Virus record (IMG/VR): IMGVR_UViG_3300047557_000706
Location: 1-32,116 of that record
DNA: 32,116 nucleotides
Origin: a virus
Strand: one strand, 5' to 3'
The translations under genes and the position numbers were made by a program. The notes beneath the pieces were generated by a model. That model was not told the DNA's origin. It did no database searches and saw nothing but the letters and a program-made list of their open reading frames with translations. Shown in pieces: positions 1 through 8,284 of this stretch (its first letter is position 1; each line of letters begins with the position of its first letter).

Positions 1-193
1 CCCCTCGACTGAGCCGGCCCCGTGTTCAAAAACGTACACCCCACAAAAATTTTCAGCACCCCCGAACCCGTAAGTCATTGAACCAATCTATCCCATCAAC
101 CTCGCCGGAATCCTTGAACCAATCCATTCCCTTCTTCCACCAACCCCACCTCGTACACCCCCGAGCCCTACCCCCTCGTGCTACACTCGTCGC
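1..193. promoter_or_regulatory. non-coding leader upstream of the late operon
   Basis: About 190 bases with no convincing gene, directly upstream of the small terminase gene. It is C-rich and contains three pairs of short direct repeats (listed separately). A TACACT hexamer at 182-187 resembles a -10 box but has no matching -35 box at normal spacing and is too close to the start codon for a normal leader. Late-operon leaders next to terS often hold promoters or packaging (pac) signals; that role here is inference. Confidence 0.4.
33..168. repeat. three interleaved pairs of short direct repeats
   Basis: CGTACACCCC occurs at 33-42 and 152-161. CACCCCCGARCCC (one mismatch) occurs at 57-69 and 156-168. 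TTGAACCAATC occurs at 78-88 and 114-124, extended loosely to about 17 bases. All lie in the non-coding stretch before terS. They could be sites for a regulator or for terminase; the sequence alone does not decide. Confidence 0.55.
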
Positions 194-784
194 ATGGAGC
201 AGAATCCGCCAGTCGCTCAGGCGATTCCCACGTGGCTTGATGCCACCTCGTCGCCTAGTCACAGCGTCACACCGCACATCTCGCAGGCCAAAGCGGCCAG
301 GATGACCCGGGAGGGTCAGGAGGCGGTATTCCTCGCCATGTTCGAGCGAGTCCTTGGCGAGATGGTGCGCGGACGCACCCTCAAGAACGTCATCGAGCAC
401 GACGTTCGCCAGATTGACTACGAAGCCTTCTTCCGCTGGATCAAACGCAACCCCGCTCGTCATGAACGGTACAAGGAGGCCAAGGAGCTACGCACCGAGT
501 GGTGGGCTGGTCGCCTCGTCGAGATCGCCGATGCCGATGACAGCACCGAGGACGTGGCACGCTCTCGTCTGCGCGTGGACACCCTGAAGTGGCTCATGGG
601 TGCCGACAACCGGAAGACCTACGGAGACACGAAGCAGGTCGAGATCAACCAGTCCATCAGCATCACCGCAGCCCTTGAACAGGCTCGGGCACGGGTGCAG
701 ATGATCCACCCCATCGAAGAAGTCGTTGATGTGGACACCATGGGGCTGATCGAGCACCGGCAAGAACAGCAGACTGAGGACTGA
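194..784 (+). CDS. terminase small subunit
   Basis: A 196-residue protein with the features of phage small terminase subunits, which recognise the packaging site and deliver concatemeric DNA to the large subunit. A helix-turn-helix-like part covers roughly residues 55-85, followed by a long charged helical stretch (around KEAKELRTEWWAGRLVEIAD) and a typical segment in which 'LKWLMGADNRKTYGD' can be read. The Gln/Glu-rich tail may contact the large subunit. It is somewhat longer than P22 gp3 (162 residues). The ATG at 194 has no clear ribosome binding site; a start at 302 (MTREGQ) would remove 36 low-complexity residues and is a real alternative. It is the first gene of the late operon and lies two genes before the large terminase. 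Confidence 0.8.
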   Translation: MEQNPPVAQAIPTWLDATSSPSHSVTPHISQAKAARMTREGQEAVFLAMFERVLGEMVRGRTLKNVIEHDVRQIDYEAFFRWIKRNPARHERYKEAKELRTEWWAGRLVEIADADDSTEDVARSRLRVDTLKWLMGADNRKTYGDTKQVEINQSISITAALEQARARVQMIHPIEEVVDVDTMGLIEHRQEQQTED

Positions 785-787
785 CAC

Positions 788-1171
788 ATGGCGAAAATCA
801 AATGGTTGGATCGGCGGATTGCTCGTCCTGGTCCATACCTTACTCTTTGCATATCTGAGTCCGAATTCGACTCTGCGCTTCGTCATTGCAAAGTTAAAGA
901 TCGTCCAAAATGGGTGAACGATAATGCAGACGCGACGGCGCACCATTTGATAAACGAAACTGGTGATACTGTTGTAGTGATTTGCATACGTGATACATTG
1001 AACAGAACACCAGTTGAAATCGCAGGGTTGCTGGTTCATGAGTCGGTTCATGTATGGCAGGTGTATTGTGAAATGATCGGAGAAACATCCCCGGGTCGAG
1101 AACAAGAAGCCTACGCAATACAAGCAATTTCCCAGGAACTGATGACTGAGTTTTCTCGAAAGACGAATTGA
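788..1171 (+). CDS. HExxH metallopeptidase-like protein
   Basis: A 127-residue protein of unknown role with a clear zincin signature: H84-E85-S-V-H88 in a predicted helix, followed about 19 residues later by E107 in REQEAYAIQ, a plausible third zinc ligand as in gluzincin-type peptidases. No signal peptide or membrane segment is visible, so it would act in the cytoplasm or virion. It sits between the two terminase genes, three bases after terS and one base before terL, where P22 has nothing. Its bases are clearly richer in A/T than both neighbours, which suggests recent acquisition. It could be a peptidase, or a zinc-binding fold without catalysis. The motif is certain; the function is not. 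Confidence 0.65.
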   Translation: MAKIKWLDRRIARPGPYLTLCISESEFDSALRHCKVKDRPKWVNDNADATAHHLINETGDTVVVICIRDTLNRTPVEIAGLLVHESVHVWQVYCEMIGETSPGREQEAYAIQAISQELMTEFSRKTN

Positions 1172-1172
1172 C

Positions 1173-2720
1173 ATGCCAGCGCAGCGCCAACGCTACAGCG
1201 CCGAGGAGGAGCAGCTACTCATGTCGCAGATGTGGTCGCCCCACGTCGCCGACGACCCCGAGACGTTCGTGATGTTCACGTTCCCCTGGGGGCAGAAGAA
1301 CACTCCCCTCGAACACTTCAGCGGACCGCGTACCTGGCAGCGGGAGGTGCTGCGCTCAATCACTCGTCACATCCGCACGAACCGCAGCCCCGGGGCCGTG
1401 CTCCAGGCGATGCGTAGCGCCATCGCATCGGGCCGGGGGATCGGGAAGAGCGCACTCGTGTCGTGGCTCATCTTGTGGATGCTGTCGACGCGGATCGGTT
1501 CTTCCGTGATCGTCAGTGCCAACAGCGAACCGCAGTTGAGGTCGGTCACCTGGGGCGAACTGACGAAGTGGGCCACGATGGCGATCAACGCGCACTGGTG
1601 GGAGCCGTCGGCGACCAAGTTGGTGCCTGCGGCGTGGCTCACTACCCTTGTCGAGCGGGATCTGAGCAAGGGCACGCGGTACTGGGGTGCCGAGGGGAAA
1701 CTGTGGAGCGAGGAGAACCCGGATGCGTATGCGGGTGTCCACAATCACGACGGCATGATGGTGATTTTCGACGAGGCCAGCGGCATCCCGGACACCATCT
1801 GGTCCGTGGCTGCGGGCTTCTTCACCGAGCCCATCGTTGACAGGTACTGGCTCGCGTTCAGCAACCCTCGCCGACCCAGCGGGTACTTCTACGAGTGCTT
1901 CACGTCGAGGCGGGGCTTCTGGCAGACGCGGCAGATCGACGCTCGCACGGTCGAGGGCACCGACAAGGCGGTGTACGACCAGATCATCGCGGAGCACGGT
2001 GAGGACAGCCGGGAGGCGCGCATCGAGGTGTATGGTCAGTTCCCGAGCACCGGGGACGACCAGTTCATCGACCTGCAGCGGGTCGAGGAGGCGATGAAGC
2101 GCGAGGCTGTGCCCGACCCCAGTGCGCCCGTCGTCATCGGCGTGGACCCGGCGCGCAGCGGGGCGGACAGCACGGTGATCGCGGTGCGGCAGGGGCGGAC
2201 GATCCTGACGCTGCGGCGGTACAAGGGCGAGGACACCATGACCGTCGTCGGGCACGTCATTCGCGCCATCGAGGAGTTCCGCCCGACGTTGACGGTGGTG
2301 GACGAGGGTGGCCTGGGCGCCGGGGTGCTTGACAGGCTCAAGGAGCAGCGGTACAAGGTGCGCGGGGTCAACTTCGGATGGAAGTCGAGCAGGCCGGCGA
2401 TGTACGGCAACAAGCGTGCTGAAATCTGGGGTGCGCTCAAGGAGTGGCTGTCCACAGCGTCGATCCCCAACGACAAGCACCTGCGCGACGACCTCACGGG
2501 GCCACGGGTCAAGCCAAACAGCGCCGGGGCCATCTTCCTGGAGTCGAAGAAGGAGATGAAAGCCCGAGGACTCGCCTCTCCCGACGCTGCCGATGCCATC
2601 GCCGTCACCTTCGCGTTCCCCATCGGCACCGACGACCCGGTGCTCAACCAGCGAGGCGCATCGCACTCGCGTATTGTGGTTCCAACGGTAAACTACTGGA
2701 ACGCGACACAGAGAGCATGA
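1173..2720 (+). CDS. terminase large subunit (packaging ATPase/nuclease)
   Basis: A 515-residue large terminase, the motor that pumps DNA into the prohead and cuts it. The ATPase half shows a Walker A variant SGRGIGKS at 86-93 and Walker B MVIFDE ending in D200-E201. The RNase H-like nuclease half shows GVDPARSGAD at 323-332 (D325 as first metal ligand), VVDEGG at 375-380 and SPDAADA at 469-475 with D471/D474. Length is close to P22 gp2 (499). It starts one base after the previous stop (TGACATG) and the portal gene follows with the same spacing, so translation is probably coupled. The TerL type plus P22-like portal suggests headful packaging, which is inference. Confidence 0.95.
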   Translation: MPAQRQRYSAEEEQLLMSQMWSPHVADDPETFVMFTFPWGQKNTPLEHFSGPRTWQREVLRSITRHIRTNRSPGAVLQAMRSAIASGRGIGKSALVSWLILWMLSTRIGSSVIVSANSEPQLRSVTWGELTKWATMAINAHWWEPSATKLVPAAWLTTLVERDLSKGTRYWGAEGKLWSEENPDAYAGVHNHDGMMVIFDEASGIPDTIWSVAAGFFTEPIVDRYWLAFSNPRRPSGYFYECFTSRRGFWQTRQIDARTVEGTDKAVYDQIIAEHGEDSREARIEVYGQFPSTGDDQFIDLQRVEEAMKREAVPDPSAPVVIGVDPARSGADSTVIAVRQGRTILTLRRYKGEDTMTVVGHVIRAIEEFRPTLTVVDEGGLGAGVLDRLKEQRYKVRGVNFGWKSSRPAMYGNKRAEIWGALKEWLSTASIPNDKHLRDDLTGPRVKPNSAGAIFLESKKEMKARGLASPDAADAIAVTFAFPIGTDDPVLNQRGASHSRIVVPTVNYWNATQRA

Positions 2721-2721
2721 C

Positions 2722-4746
2722 ATGGCACGCCCCTCGAACGAACAGCGCATGAACGACATCCACCAGGAGGCCATGGCGGAGTTCGACAAGATCCAGACTG
2801 CGCTGGGCGACGAGCGTCTGCAGTGTCTGCAGGACCGCCGGTTCTACTCCATCGCGGGTGCGCAGTGGGAAGGCCCACTGTTCCAGCAGTACGAGAACAA
2901 GCCTCGACTGGAGGTCAACAAGATCGCGCTGGCCGTGCAGCGGATCTTCAGCGAGTACCGGAACAACCGCATCACCGTCAACTTCATCTCGAAGGACGGG
3001 TCGAAGAACCGGAACCTCGCGGACATCTGCGACAAGCTCTACCGCGCCGACGAGCAGGACTCGTGCGCCGAGGAGGCGTATGACAACGCCTTCGAGGAGG
3101 GCGTGGCCGGCGGGTTCGGGGCGTGGCGTCTGCGGGCCGAGTACGAGGACGAGGAAGACCCGGACAACGAGTACCAGCGTATCAGGATCGAGCCGATCTT
3201 CGACGCTGACGCCTCGGTGTTCTTCGACCTCAACGCCAAGCGGCAGGACAAGTCGGACGCCAGGCACTGCTTCGTGCTGACGTCCATGACCCGTTCTTCC
3301 TACATGCGGGAGTGGAACGACGACCCGGCGACGTGGCCGAAAATCGTCCATCAGAGCGAGTTCGACTGGCAGACGCCCGACGTGGTGTACATCGCCGAGT
3401 TCTACCGGGTCGAGAACGTGCGCGAGACGCTGCACATCTTCGAGGCCATCGACGGCACCGAGGAGAAGTACCTCGAAAGCGAACTGGACGACGAGACTCG
3501 TGCGACGCTGGATGCCGTGGGCACCATCGAGGTGAGGCAGCGCAAGATCACGCGCAAGCGGGTCCACAAGTACATCATGTCCGGTGGCCGGGTGCTGGAG
3601 GACGTGGGTTTCCTGGCTGGGAAGTACATCCCCATCGTGCCGTTCTACGGCAAGCGGTGGTTCATCGACAACGTGGAGCGGTGTTCCGGTCACGTCCGCA
3701 CGGCGAAGGATGCCCAGCGGCTGAAGAATATGCAGCTCTCCAAGCTCGCAGAGATCAGCGCGCTGTCGAGCATCGAGAAGCCGATCATGACCCCGGAGCA
3801 GGTGGCGGGGCACCAGGTGATGTGGTCTGAGGACAACATCAAGAACTACCCGTATCTGCTGATCAACCCCGTCACGGGGCCGGACGGGAACACGCAGGTC
3901 GGTGGGCCGGTGGCCTACACGAAGTCGGCATCGGTGCCCCCGGCGCTGGCGGGCCTGCTACAGATCACTGAGCAGGACATCCGTGACCTGCTGGGTAACC
4001 AGGAGCAGGGCGACAAGATCGTCAGCAACATCTCGGGCAAGGCGCTGGAGACCGTCCAGCAGCGGCTCGATATGCAGAGTTACATCTACCTGTCGAACAT
4101 GGCGAAGGCCATTCGGCGGTGCGGTGAAATCTGGCTGTCAATGGCGAAGGAACTCTACATCGAGCCCAAGCGTAAGATGAAGGGCCTGGGCCTGCAGAAC
4201 ACCGTCGAGAGCATCGAACTCATGAAGCCGATGATCGACGAGCAGGGCGAGTTGCGCTACGAAGGCGACCTGAGCACTGCAGACTTTGACGTCAGCGTGG
4301 ATGTTGGCCCGTCGTTCCGTTCGCAGCGCGAAGCCATCGTCCAGTCGCTCACGAACCTCGCCGCGGTGACGCAAGACCCGCAGACGCAGGCCGTGCTCCA
4401 AGCCATGATCATCATGAACATGGAAGGCGAGGGTCTGTCCGACGCGCGGGAGTTCTTCCGCAAGAAGCTCGTAGACATGGGTGTCGTCAAGCCGACTGAT
4501 GAGGACATCAAGGCGGCCGAGGCGGCAGCGGCCAACGCGCAGCCTGATCCGAACGCTGTCTTCGTCCAAGCTGCTGCCGAGAAGGCGATGGCCGAGGCCG
4601 AGAAGGCCCGCGCCGATGCTGCCAAAACGGTCGCCGAAACCGAATTGACTCGGGTGAAAACGATGGAGACCATCGAACGCCTGCAACTCGACGCCGATCA
4701 ACAAGTGATTGATGTTGTGCAGAACCGACAATCTGTGCAACAATGA
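2722..4746 (+). CDS. portal protein, P22-like
   Basis: A 674-residue P22-type portal protein, which forms the dodecameric ring at the packaging vertex that docks the terminase and later the tail factors. The acidic N-terminal third and the long middle domain match the family, including a stretch near QSYIYLSNMAKAIRRCGEIW. From about residue 590 the protein becomes an Ala/Glu/Lys-rich helical tail (AEKAMAEAEKARADAAKT) to the end. In P22 (725 residues) the C-terminal part forms a coiled-coil barrel inside the head, and this tail probably does the same. The gene lies one base after terL. Later tail genes related to gp4 and gp10 support a P22-like neck. Confidence 0.92.
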   Translation: MARPSNEQRMNDIHQEAMAEFDKIQTALGDERLQCLQDRRFYSIAGAQWEGPLFQQYENKPRLEVNKIALAVQRIFSEYRNNRITVNFISKDGSKNRNLADICDKLYRADEQDSCAEEAYDNAFEEGVAGGFGAWRLRAEYEDEEDPDNEYQRIRIEPIFDADASVFFDLNAKRQDKSDARHCFVLTSMTRSSYMREWNDDPATWPKIVHQSEFDWQTPDVVYIAEFYRVENVRETLHIFEAIDGTEEKYLESELDDETRATLDAVGTIEVRQRKITRKRVHKYIMSGGRVLEDVGFLAGKYIPIVPFYGKRWFIDNVERCSGHVRTAKDAQRLKNMQLSKLAEISALSSIEKPIMTPEQVAGHQVMWSEDNIKNYPYLLINPVTGPDGNTQVGGPVAYTKSASVPPALAGLLQITEQDIRDLLGNQEQGDKIVSNISGKALETVQQRLDMQSYIYLSNMAKAIRRCGEIWLSMAKELYIEPKRKMKGLGLQNTVESIELMKPMIDEQGELRYEGDLSTADFDVSVDVGPSFRSQREAIVQSLTNLAAVTQDPQTQAVLQAMIIMNMEGEGLSDAREFFRKKLVDMGVVKPTDEDIKAAEAAAANAQPDPNAVFVQAAAEKAMAEAEKARADAAKTVAETELTRVKTMETIERLQLDADQQVIDVVQNRQSVQQ

Positions 4747-4793
4747 TTTGACGTGGCTTCCGTCCGGCCCCTAACGGATGAGATGAGGAACAC

Positions 4794-5663
4794 ATGACTG
4801 ACAAGGCAGACAAGGACGACACCGACCACGAAGACGTAGCGGTTCTGGACGAGCCCGAGGCAATCAACGACGAGAACTCCTCCGTCGAAGATCAACCGAC
4901 GAGCGAATCCGAGCAGCAAGAGTCTGACGAGGTTGTTGTCTCCATCGGGGAGGAAGCGCCGCCTCCCGAAGAGAGCACTCCTGCGCCGGAATGGGTGCGC
5001 GAGTTGCGCAAGTCTCACCGCGAGGCTCAGAGGAAGATTCGAGAGTACGAGACCAAGCTGCAGGCCATGCAGGGCGCCGAGAACAAGCCGGCACCCCTGA
5101 GCGCCAAGCCGAAGCTCGAAGACTTCGACTACGACTCCGAGCGGTACGAGAAGGCACTGGAGCAGTGGTACGACCACAAGCGCCAAGTGTCTGAAGCAGA
5201 AGCCAAGGCCCGAGCCGCCGAAGAGGAACAGGCGAAGGCGTGGCAGTCCAAGCTGGATGCCTACGGGAAGGCGAAAGCCGACCTAAAGGTCAAGGACTAC
5301 GACGATGCCGAAGAAGTTGCGCAGCAAGTCTTCAGCACGGTCCAGCAAGGCGTGATTCTGCAAGGTGCCGAAAACCCCGCGTTGCTGATTTACGCACTCG
5401 GCAAGAACCCGAAGAAGGCGAAGGAACTGGCGTCTCTGAGTGACCCGGTGAAATTCGCGTTTGCGGTTGCGAAACTGGAAAAGGAACTGAAAGTGACGCC
5501 ACGCAAACCCACCCCCGCACCCGAACGAGTCGTCAATGGTGATGGCCCGAAGTCGGGTACGGTAGACTCTCAACTGGAACGGTTGCGCGCCGAGGCCGAG
5601 AAGACCGGAAACTATTCCAAGGTCTTCGCGTACAAGCAGCAACTGAAGCGTTCACCCCGATAG
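4794..5663 (+). CDS. scaffolding protein
   Basis: A 289-residue protein in the scaffold position between portal and coat. The first 65 residues are strongly acidic, the middle (about 65-160) is charged and helical with coiled-coil character, and the C-terminus is basic (ending KQQLKRSPR). This acidic-to-basic layout is typical of phage scaffolds, whose basic C-terminal helix binds coat subunits during prohead assembly and which then leave the head. The length is close to P22 gp8 (303). GAGG upstream of ATG 4794 gives a good ribosome binding site. It is assigned by position and composition, not by motif. Confidence 0.85.
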   Translation: MTDKADKDDTDHEDVAVLDEPEAINDENSSVEDQPTSESEQQESDEVVVSIGEEAPPPEESTPAPEWVRELRKSHREAQRKIREYETKLQAMQGAENKPAPLSAKPKLEDFDYDSERYEKALEQWYDHKRQVSEAEAKARAAEEEQAKAWQSKLDAYGKAKADLKVKDYDDAEEVAQQVFSTVQQGVILQGAENPALLIYALGKNPKKAKELASLSDPVKFAFAVAKLEKELKVTPRKPTPAPERVVNGDGPKSGTVDSQLERLRAEAEKTGNYSKVFAYKQQLKRSPR

Positions 5664-5672
5664 GAGCTTTTC

Positions 5673-6953
5673 ATGTCCAACTCTTTCGTCAAGGAAGAAC
5701 GAGTCGCCTTCGAGAACATGCTCGAAGGCTTCAACGACGCCCTGGTGCTGTCGCGCAACGTGTCCATCTACCGCACCAGCGGCGAGATGATGGAGCGCAC
5801 GAACAACATCATCTGGCGTCCGCAGCCCTTCATCGCCCAGTCGTTCAGCGGCATGGACCAGACGCTGAACTTCCAGAACATGACCCAACTGTCGGTGCCG
5901 GCCACGCTCGGCTTCCAGCGGTCGGTGCCGTGGATCATGGACGCGCTGGAACTGCGTGACGCGATGGACGAGGGTCGCCTGGGCGACGCTGCCAAGCAGA
6001 AGCTCGCCAGCGACATCAACCTCGCCATCATGGGCGCTGCTGCCAACTTCGGCTCGGTCGCCGTCTGCGTCACGGGTGCTGCCGGTGACTACGACGACGT
6101 GGCGCTGTGCGACACGGCGTTCAACGAGATCGGCGTTCAGAACTTCGACCGTTACCTCGCCCTGTCGAGCCGCGACTACAACGGCATGGCCGGCAACCTT
6201 GCCATCGCCACCCGTTCGTTCGGCAACCGCATGTCCGAGGATGCGTACCGCCGCGGCTTCGTTGGCACGGTCGCCGGGTTCGAGACGTACAAGTTCGACT
6301 ACGCCAACCGCATCCGTGCAGTGACCGGCTCGAACACGACCATCGACACCCGTGCGACGGCCAGCAACTACTACGTGCCCGAGGCGACGACCGTTGCGGT
6401 GACTGGCGAAACGTCCAACAAGGACAACCGCTTCCAGACCATCACGGTCACGAGCAACGCCGACCTGCGCGCAGGCGACGTCATCCGCATCGACGGTGTG
6501 GAGTCGGTCCATCACATCACGAAGGCTTCGACCGGCGTGCTGAAGACCTTCCGCGTCGTCAGCGTCGGTGGCGGCAACACCGTGGTGATCACCCCGCCGA
6601 TGATCTCGGCCCAGGGTGGTACGGACGCCGAGAAGCAGTACCAGAACTGCTCGATCACCGCCAATGCCTCGGCCACCGTCACGCGCCTGAACACCGCTGC
6701 CGCGCCGATCAACTGCTTCTGGCAGAAGGACGCGCTGGAAATTCTGCCGGGCAGCTACGCTCCCCCGACGAATGCTGGTGCGGCGATCATGCGCGCTTCG
6801 ACCGACCAAGGCATCGAACTGGTGATGCAGAAGCAGTACGACATCAACACGATGAAGACCAAGTACCGCCTCGACTGCCTGTTCGGCGTGGTGAACAAGC
6901 AGCCCGAGATGTCGGGCATCCTGCTGTTCGGTCAGTCCACGGCTCAACCCTGA
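5673..6953 (+). CDS. major capsid protein, P22 coat family
   Basis: A 426-residue coat protein, nearly the length of P22 gp5 (430). The N-terminus (MSNSFVKEERVAFENMLEGF, then IIWRPQPFIAQS) is characteristic of the P22 coat family. These are HK97-fold proteins with an extra inserted beta-barrel domain. A beta-rich segment around residues 245-320 (VTVTSNADLRAGDVIRIDG and following) fits a barrel in the second half of the protein. There is a strong ribosome binding site (TAGGAG) nine bases after the scaffold stop. Codon use is very uniform and GC-rich, as expected for the most abundant product. A strong hairpin follows the stop codon. Confidence 0.95.
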   Translation: MSNSFVKEERVAFENMLEGFNDALVLSRNVSIYRTSGEMMERTNNIIWRPQPFIAQSFSGMDQTLNFQNMTQLSVPATLGFQRSVPWIMDALELRDAMDEGRLGDAAKQKLASDINLAIMGAAANFGSVAVCVTGAAGDYDDVALCDTAFNEIGVQNFDRYLALSSRDYNGMAGNLAIATRSFGNRMSEDAYRRGFVGTVAGFETYKFDYANRIRAVTGSNTTIDTRATASNYYVPEATTVAVTGETSNKDNRFQTITVTSNADLRAGDVIRIDGVESVHHITKASTGVLKTFRVVSVGGGNTVVITPPMISAQGGTDAEKQYQNCSITANASATVTRLNTAAAPINCFWQKDALEILPGSYAPPTNAGAAIMRASTDQGIELVMQKQYDINTMKTKYRLDCLFGVVNKQPEMSGILLFGQSTAQP

Positions 6954-6960
6954 TGACGTA

Positions 6961-6983
6961 GCGGGCCGGTGACCCCGGCCCGC
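6961..6983 (+). terminator. GC-rich hairpin after the coat gene
   Basis: A perfect 9-bp stem (GCGGGCCGG with CCGGCCCGC) and five-base loop begins seven bases after the coat stop codon. There is no T-run after it, so it may be a partial terminator or an mRNA 3'-end stabiliser rather than a full stop. Confidence 0.6.
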
Positions 6984-7012
6984 ATCGCAACCGCATCTCA
7001 AGGAGTTCACAC

Positions 7013-7627
7013 ATGTCCTACCAGACCATCGCGGCGCAAGGCACCGCTGTCGTCACGCTGACCGCTAACCAGAAGATCGTCGTCCAGACCCAAGGCGAGG
7101 CCGAGATTCTGCAGCAAGTTGGCTACCCCAACTACCCGTCGCAGTTGGACCTGCTGAGTGCCCTGACCAACGGCACTTACACCTCGTCCGCCTTCACCAA
7201 CGGCGCTACCATCGAGATTCGCGCAGGCGCGTTCCCGGTGCTGTACGACGTTGGCACCGATCCTGTCGTCGGTGACAACGGCAACTGGCAACCCCAGGGC
7301 GATCCCGTCGCGCTGAACGCCACCGGCAACCTGACCGCTGCGGCGATGCTGAACGGCCTGGTGACGTCCACGACCGCCGCCGCCGTGACCGCCACTCCGC
7401 CGACCGGCACCGTGCTCGACGCTGCTGCCACCCTGGCCGTGAACGAGAGCTTCGACTTCTCGGTCATCAACACGGGTGCGAGCAACGCCTTCACGATCTC
7501 GGTCGGTGGTGGTGTCGCCGGCTGCACGCTGGTCGGCAACATGGTCGTCGCGCTGAGCTCGTCGGGCCGGTTCCGCGTGCGCAAAACCGCTGCGGCGACC
7601 TACACGATCTATCGCATCGGCAGCTAA
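7013..7627 (+). CDS. putative capsid decoration or structural protein
   Basis: A 204-residue protein directly after the coat gene, with ribosome binding site AAGGAG. It is rich in Thr, Ala, Val and Gly with few charged residues and predicted all-beta, with no membrane segment, as in virion surface proteins. The region up to about residue 110 (with IVVQTQGEAEILQQVGYPNYP) looks like a small beta domain. A TTAAAVTATPPTG linker leads to a C-terminal beta domain ending RKTAAATYTIYRIGS. The YRIG ending is shared with the 150-residue fibre-type protein at 12037. It has no P22 counterpart. Its position between two hairpins suggests a separate expression level. The decoration role is inferred from position and composition. 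Confidence 0.55.
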   Translation: MSYQTIAAQGTAVVTLTANQKIVVQTQGEAEILQQVGYPNYPSQLDLLSALTNGTYTSSAFTNGATIEIRAGAFPVLYDVGTDPVVGDNGNWQPQGDPVALNATGNLTAAAMLNGLVTSTTAAAVTATPPTGTVLDAAATLAVNESFDFSVINTGASNAFTISVGGGVAGCTLVGNMVVALSSSGRFRVRKTAAATYTIYRIGS

Positions 7628-7643
7628 CGCCACCGGCAGTCTG

Positions 7644-7681
7644 AAACGCGGGTGGTGGTTACAAGCTGCCACCCGCGTTTT
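7644..7681 (+). terminator. rho-independent terminator
   Basis: A perfect 12-bp stem (AAACGCGGGTGG with CCACCCGCGTTT), loop of 13 bases, then a run of four T. It lies 16 bases after the preceding stop codon. It probably reduces transcription from the coat/decoration genes into the less abundant tail genes, since no promoter is obvious immediately after it. Confidence 0.85.
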
Positions 7682-7698
7682 CACATGAGGAGCGCACT

Positions 7699-7863
7699 AT
7701 GCCGTTGAAGAAGGGCTACTCCCAAAAGTCGATCAGCGAGAACATCTCGAAAGAGGTGAAGCGTGGCAAGCCGCAGAAGCAGGCTGTCGCCATCGCGCTG
7801 AACACCGCCCGCACCGCTGCCACCAAGGCCGGGATGCCGAGCAAAGCGCCGAGGAAGCGATGA
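7699..7863 (+). CDS. small basic phage protein (DUF6496-like)
   Basis: A 54-residue basic protein beginning [20 protein letters not shown] and ending in a Lys/Arg-rich tail. The first 40 residues match a small phage protein family of unknown function (pattern MPLKKG-S-K-I[20 protein letters not shown]). GAGGAG seven bases before ATG 7699 is a strong ribosome binding site. Its stop overlaps the next start codon (ATGA at 7860-7863). Related small proteins often lie among phage structural genes; a nucleic-acid or head-associated role is possible but not shown. Confidence 0.85.
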   Translation: MPLKKGYSQKSISENISKEVKRGKPQKQAVAIALNTARTAATKAGMPSKAPRKR

Positions 7864-8282
7864 ACTACCCCACCTTCGTCTACAAGTCCCCCGGCTCGTT
7901 TGGCGGTCTGCTGGGCGGCTCGTATCAGTACCGCAGCGTAGCCGATGCGGCAGAGCACGAGGCCGCGCTGGCGGACGGCTGGCATGCCACCGCTGACGAC
8001 GCCATCGTGGCGGCTGGGAAAGAAGCGTTTACTCATGGGGTGAACAAGCGCCAACTCGCCCGGGTGCTCAAGAACAAGCCTTGGGAACGTCTGCCGAAGC
8101 CAGCGAAGCCTGCTGAAGTGGTTCCTGTGGTCGAACCTGTCGCGCAGGCGCCAGCAGATGACGCCCCGCCGACTCGCGCAGAGATCGAAGAACAGGCTAC
8201 ACTTCTGGGTATCAAGTTCGACGGGCGCACTTCCGACAAGCGCCTGCTCGACCGCATCGCAGAGGCGATGAAAGGGGCCTGA
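7860..8282 (+). CDS. phage protein with C-terminal HeH/LEM-like helical motif
   Basis: A 140-residue protein of two parts. The N-terminal part (about 1-50) includes [20 protein letters not shown] followed by HATADDAI, a pattern I recognise from unrelated phage structural proteins but without a known function. A Pro/Ala/Val-rich linker (about 80-103) leads to a small helical motif, [20 protein letters not shown] to the end, resembling the HeH/LEM or SAP-like motifs seen at the ends of many phage head proteins. It is translationally coupled to the preceding small gene (ATGA) and three bases before the gp4-like gene. A head-completion or DNA-contact role is inference. Confidence 0.6.
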   Translation: MNYPTFVYKSPGSFGGLLGGSYQYRSVADAAEHEAALADGWHATADDAIVAAGKEAFTHGVNKRQLARVLKNKPWERLPKPAKPAEVVPVVEPVAQAPADDAPPTRAEIEEQATLLGIKFDGRTSDKRLLDRIAEAMKGA

Positions 8283-8284
8283 TC

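Noticed and set aside
53-463. Open frame on the - strand across the leader and terS
   Set aside because: It runs through non-coding repeats and antisense to terS and has no family features.
1356-2789. Long open frame on the - strand opposite terL
   Set aside because: It is a mirror of the terminase gene in GC-rich DNA; it has no family motif, ribosome binding site or coupling to neighbours.
2644-3813. 389-codon open frame on the - strand opposite the portal gene
   Set aside because: It is a composition shadow of the portal gene and shows no start signals.
4748-4777. TTGACG resembling a -35 box before the scaffold gene
   Set aside because: The expected -10 position (around CTAACG) matches poorly, so a promoter is not supported.
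5652-7010. 452-codon open frame on the - strand opposite the coat gene
   Set aside because: It is rich in Arg/His/Val as expected for an antisense shadow, with no recognisable domain.
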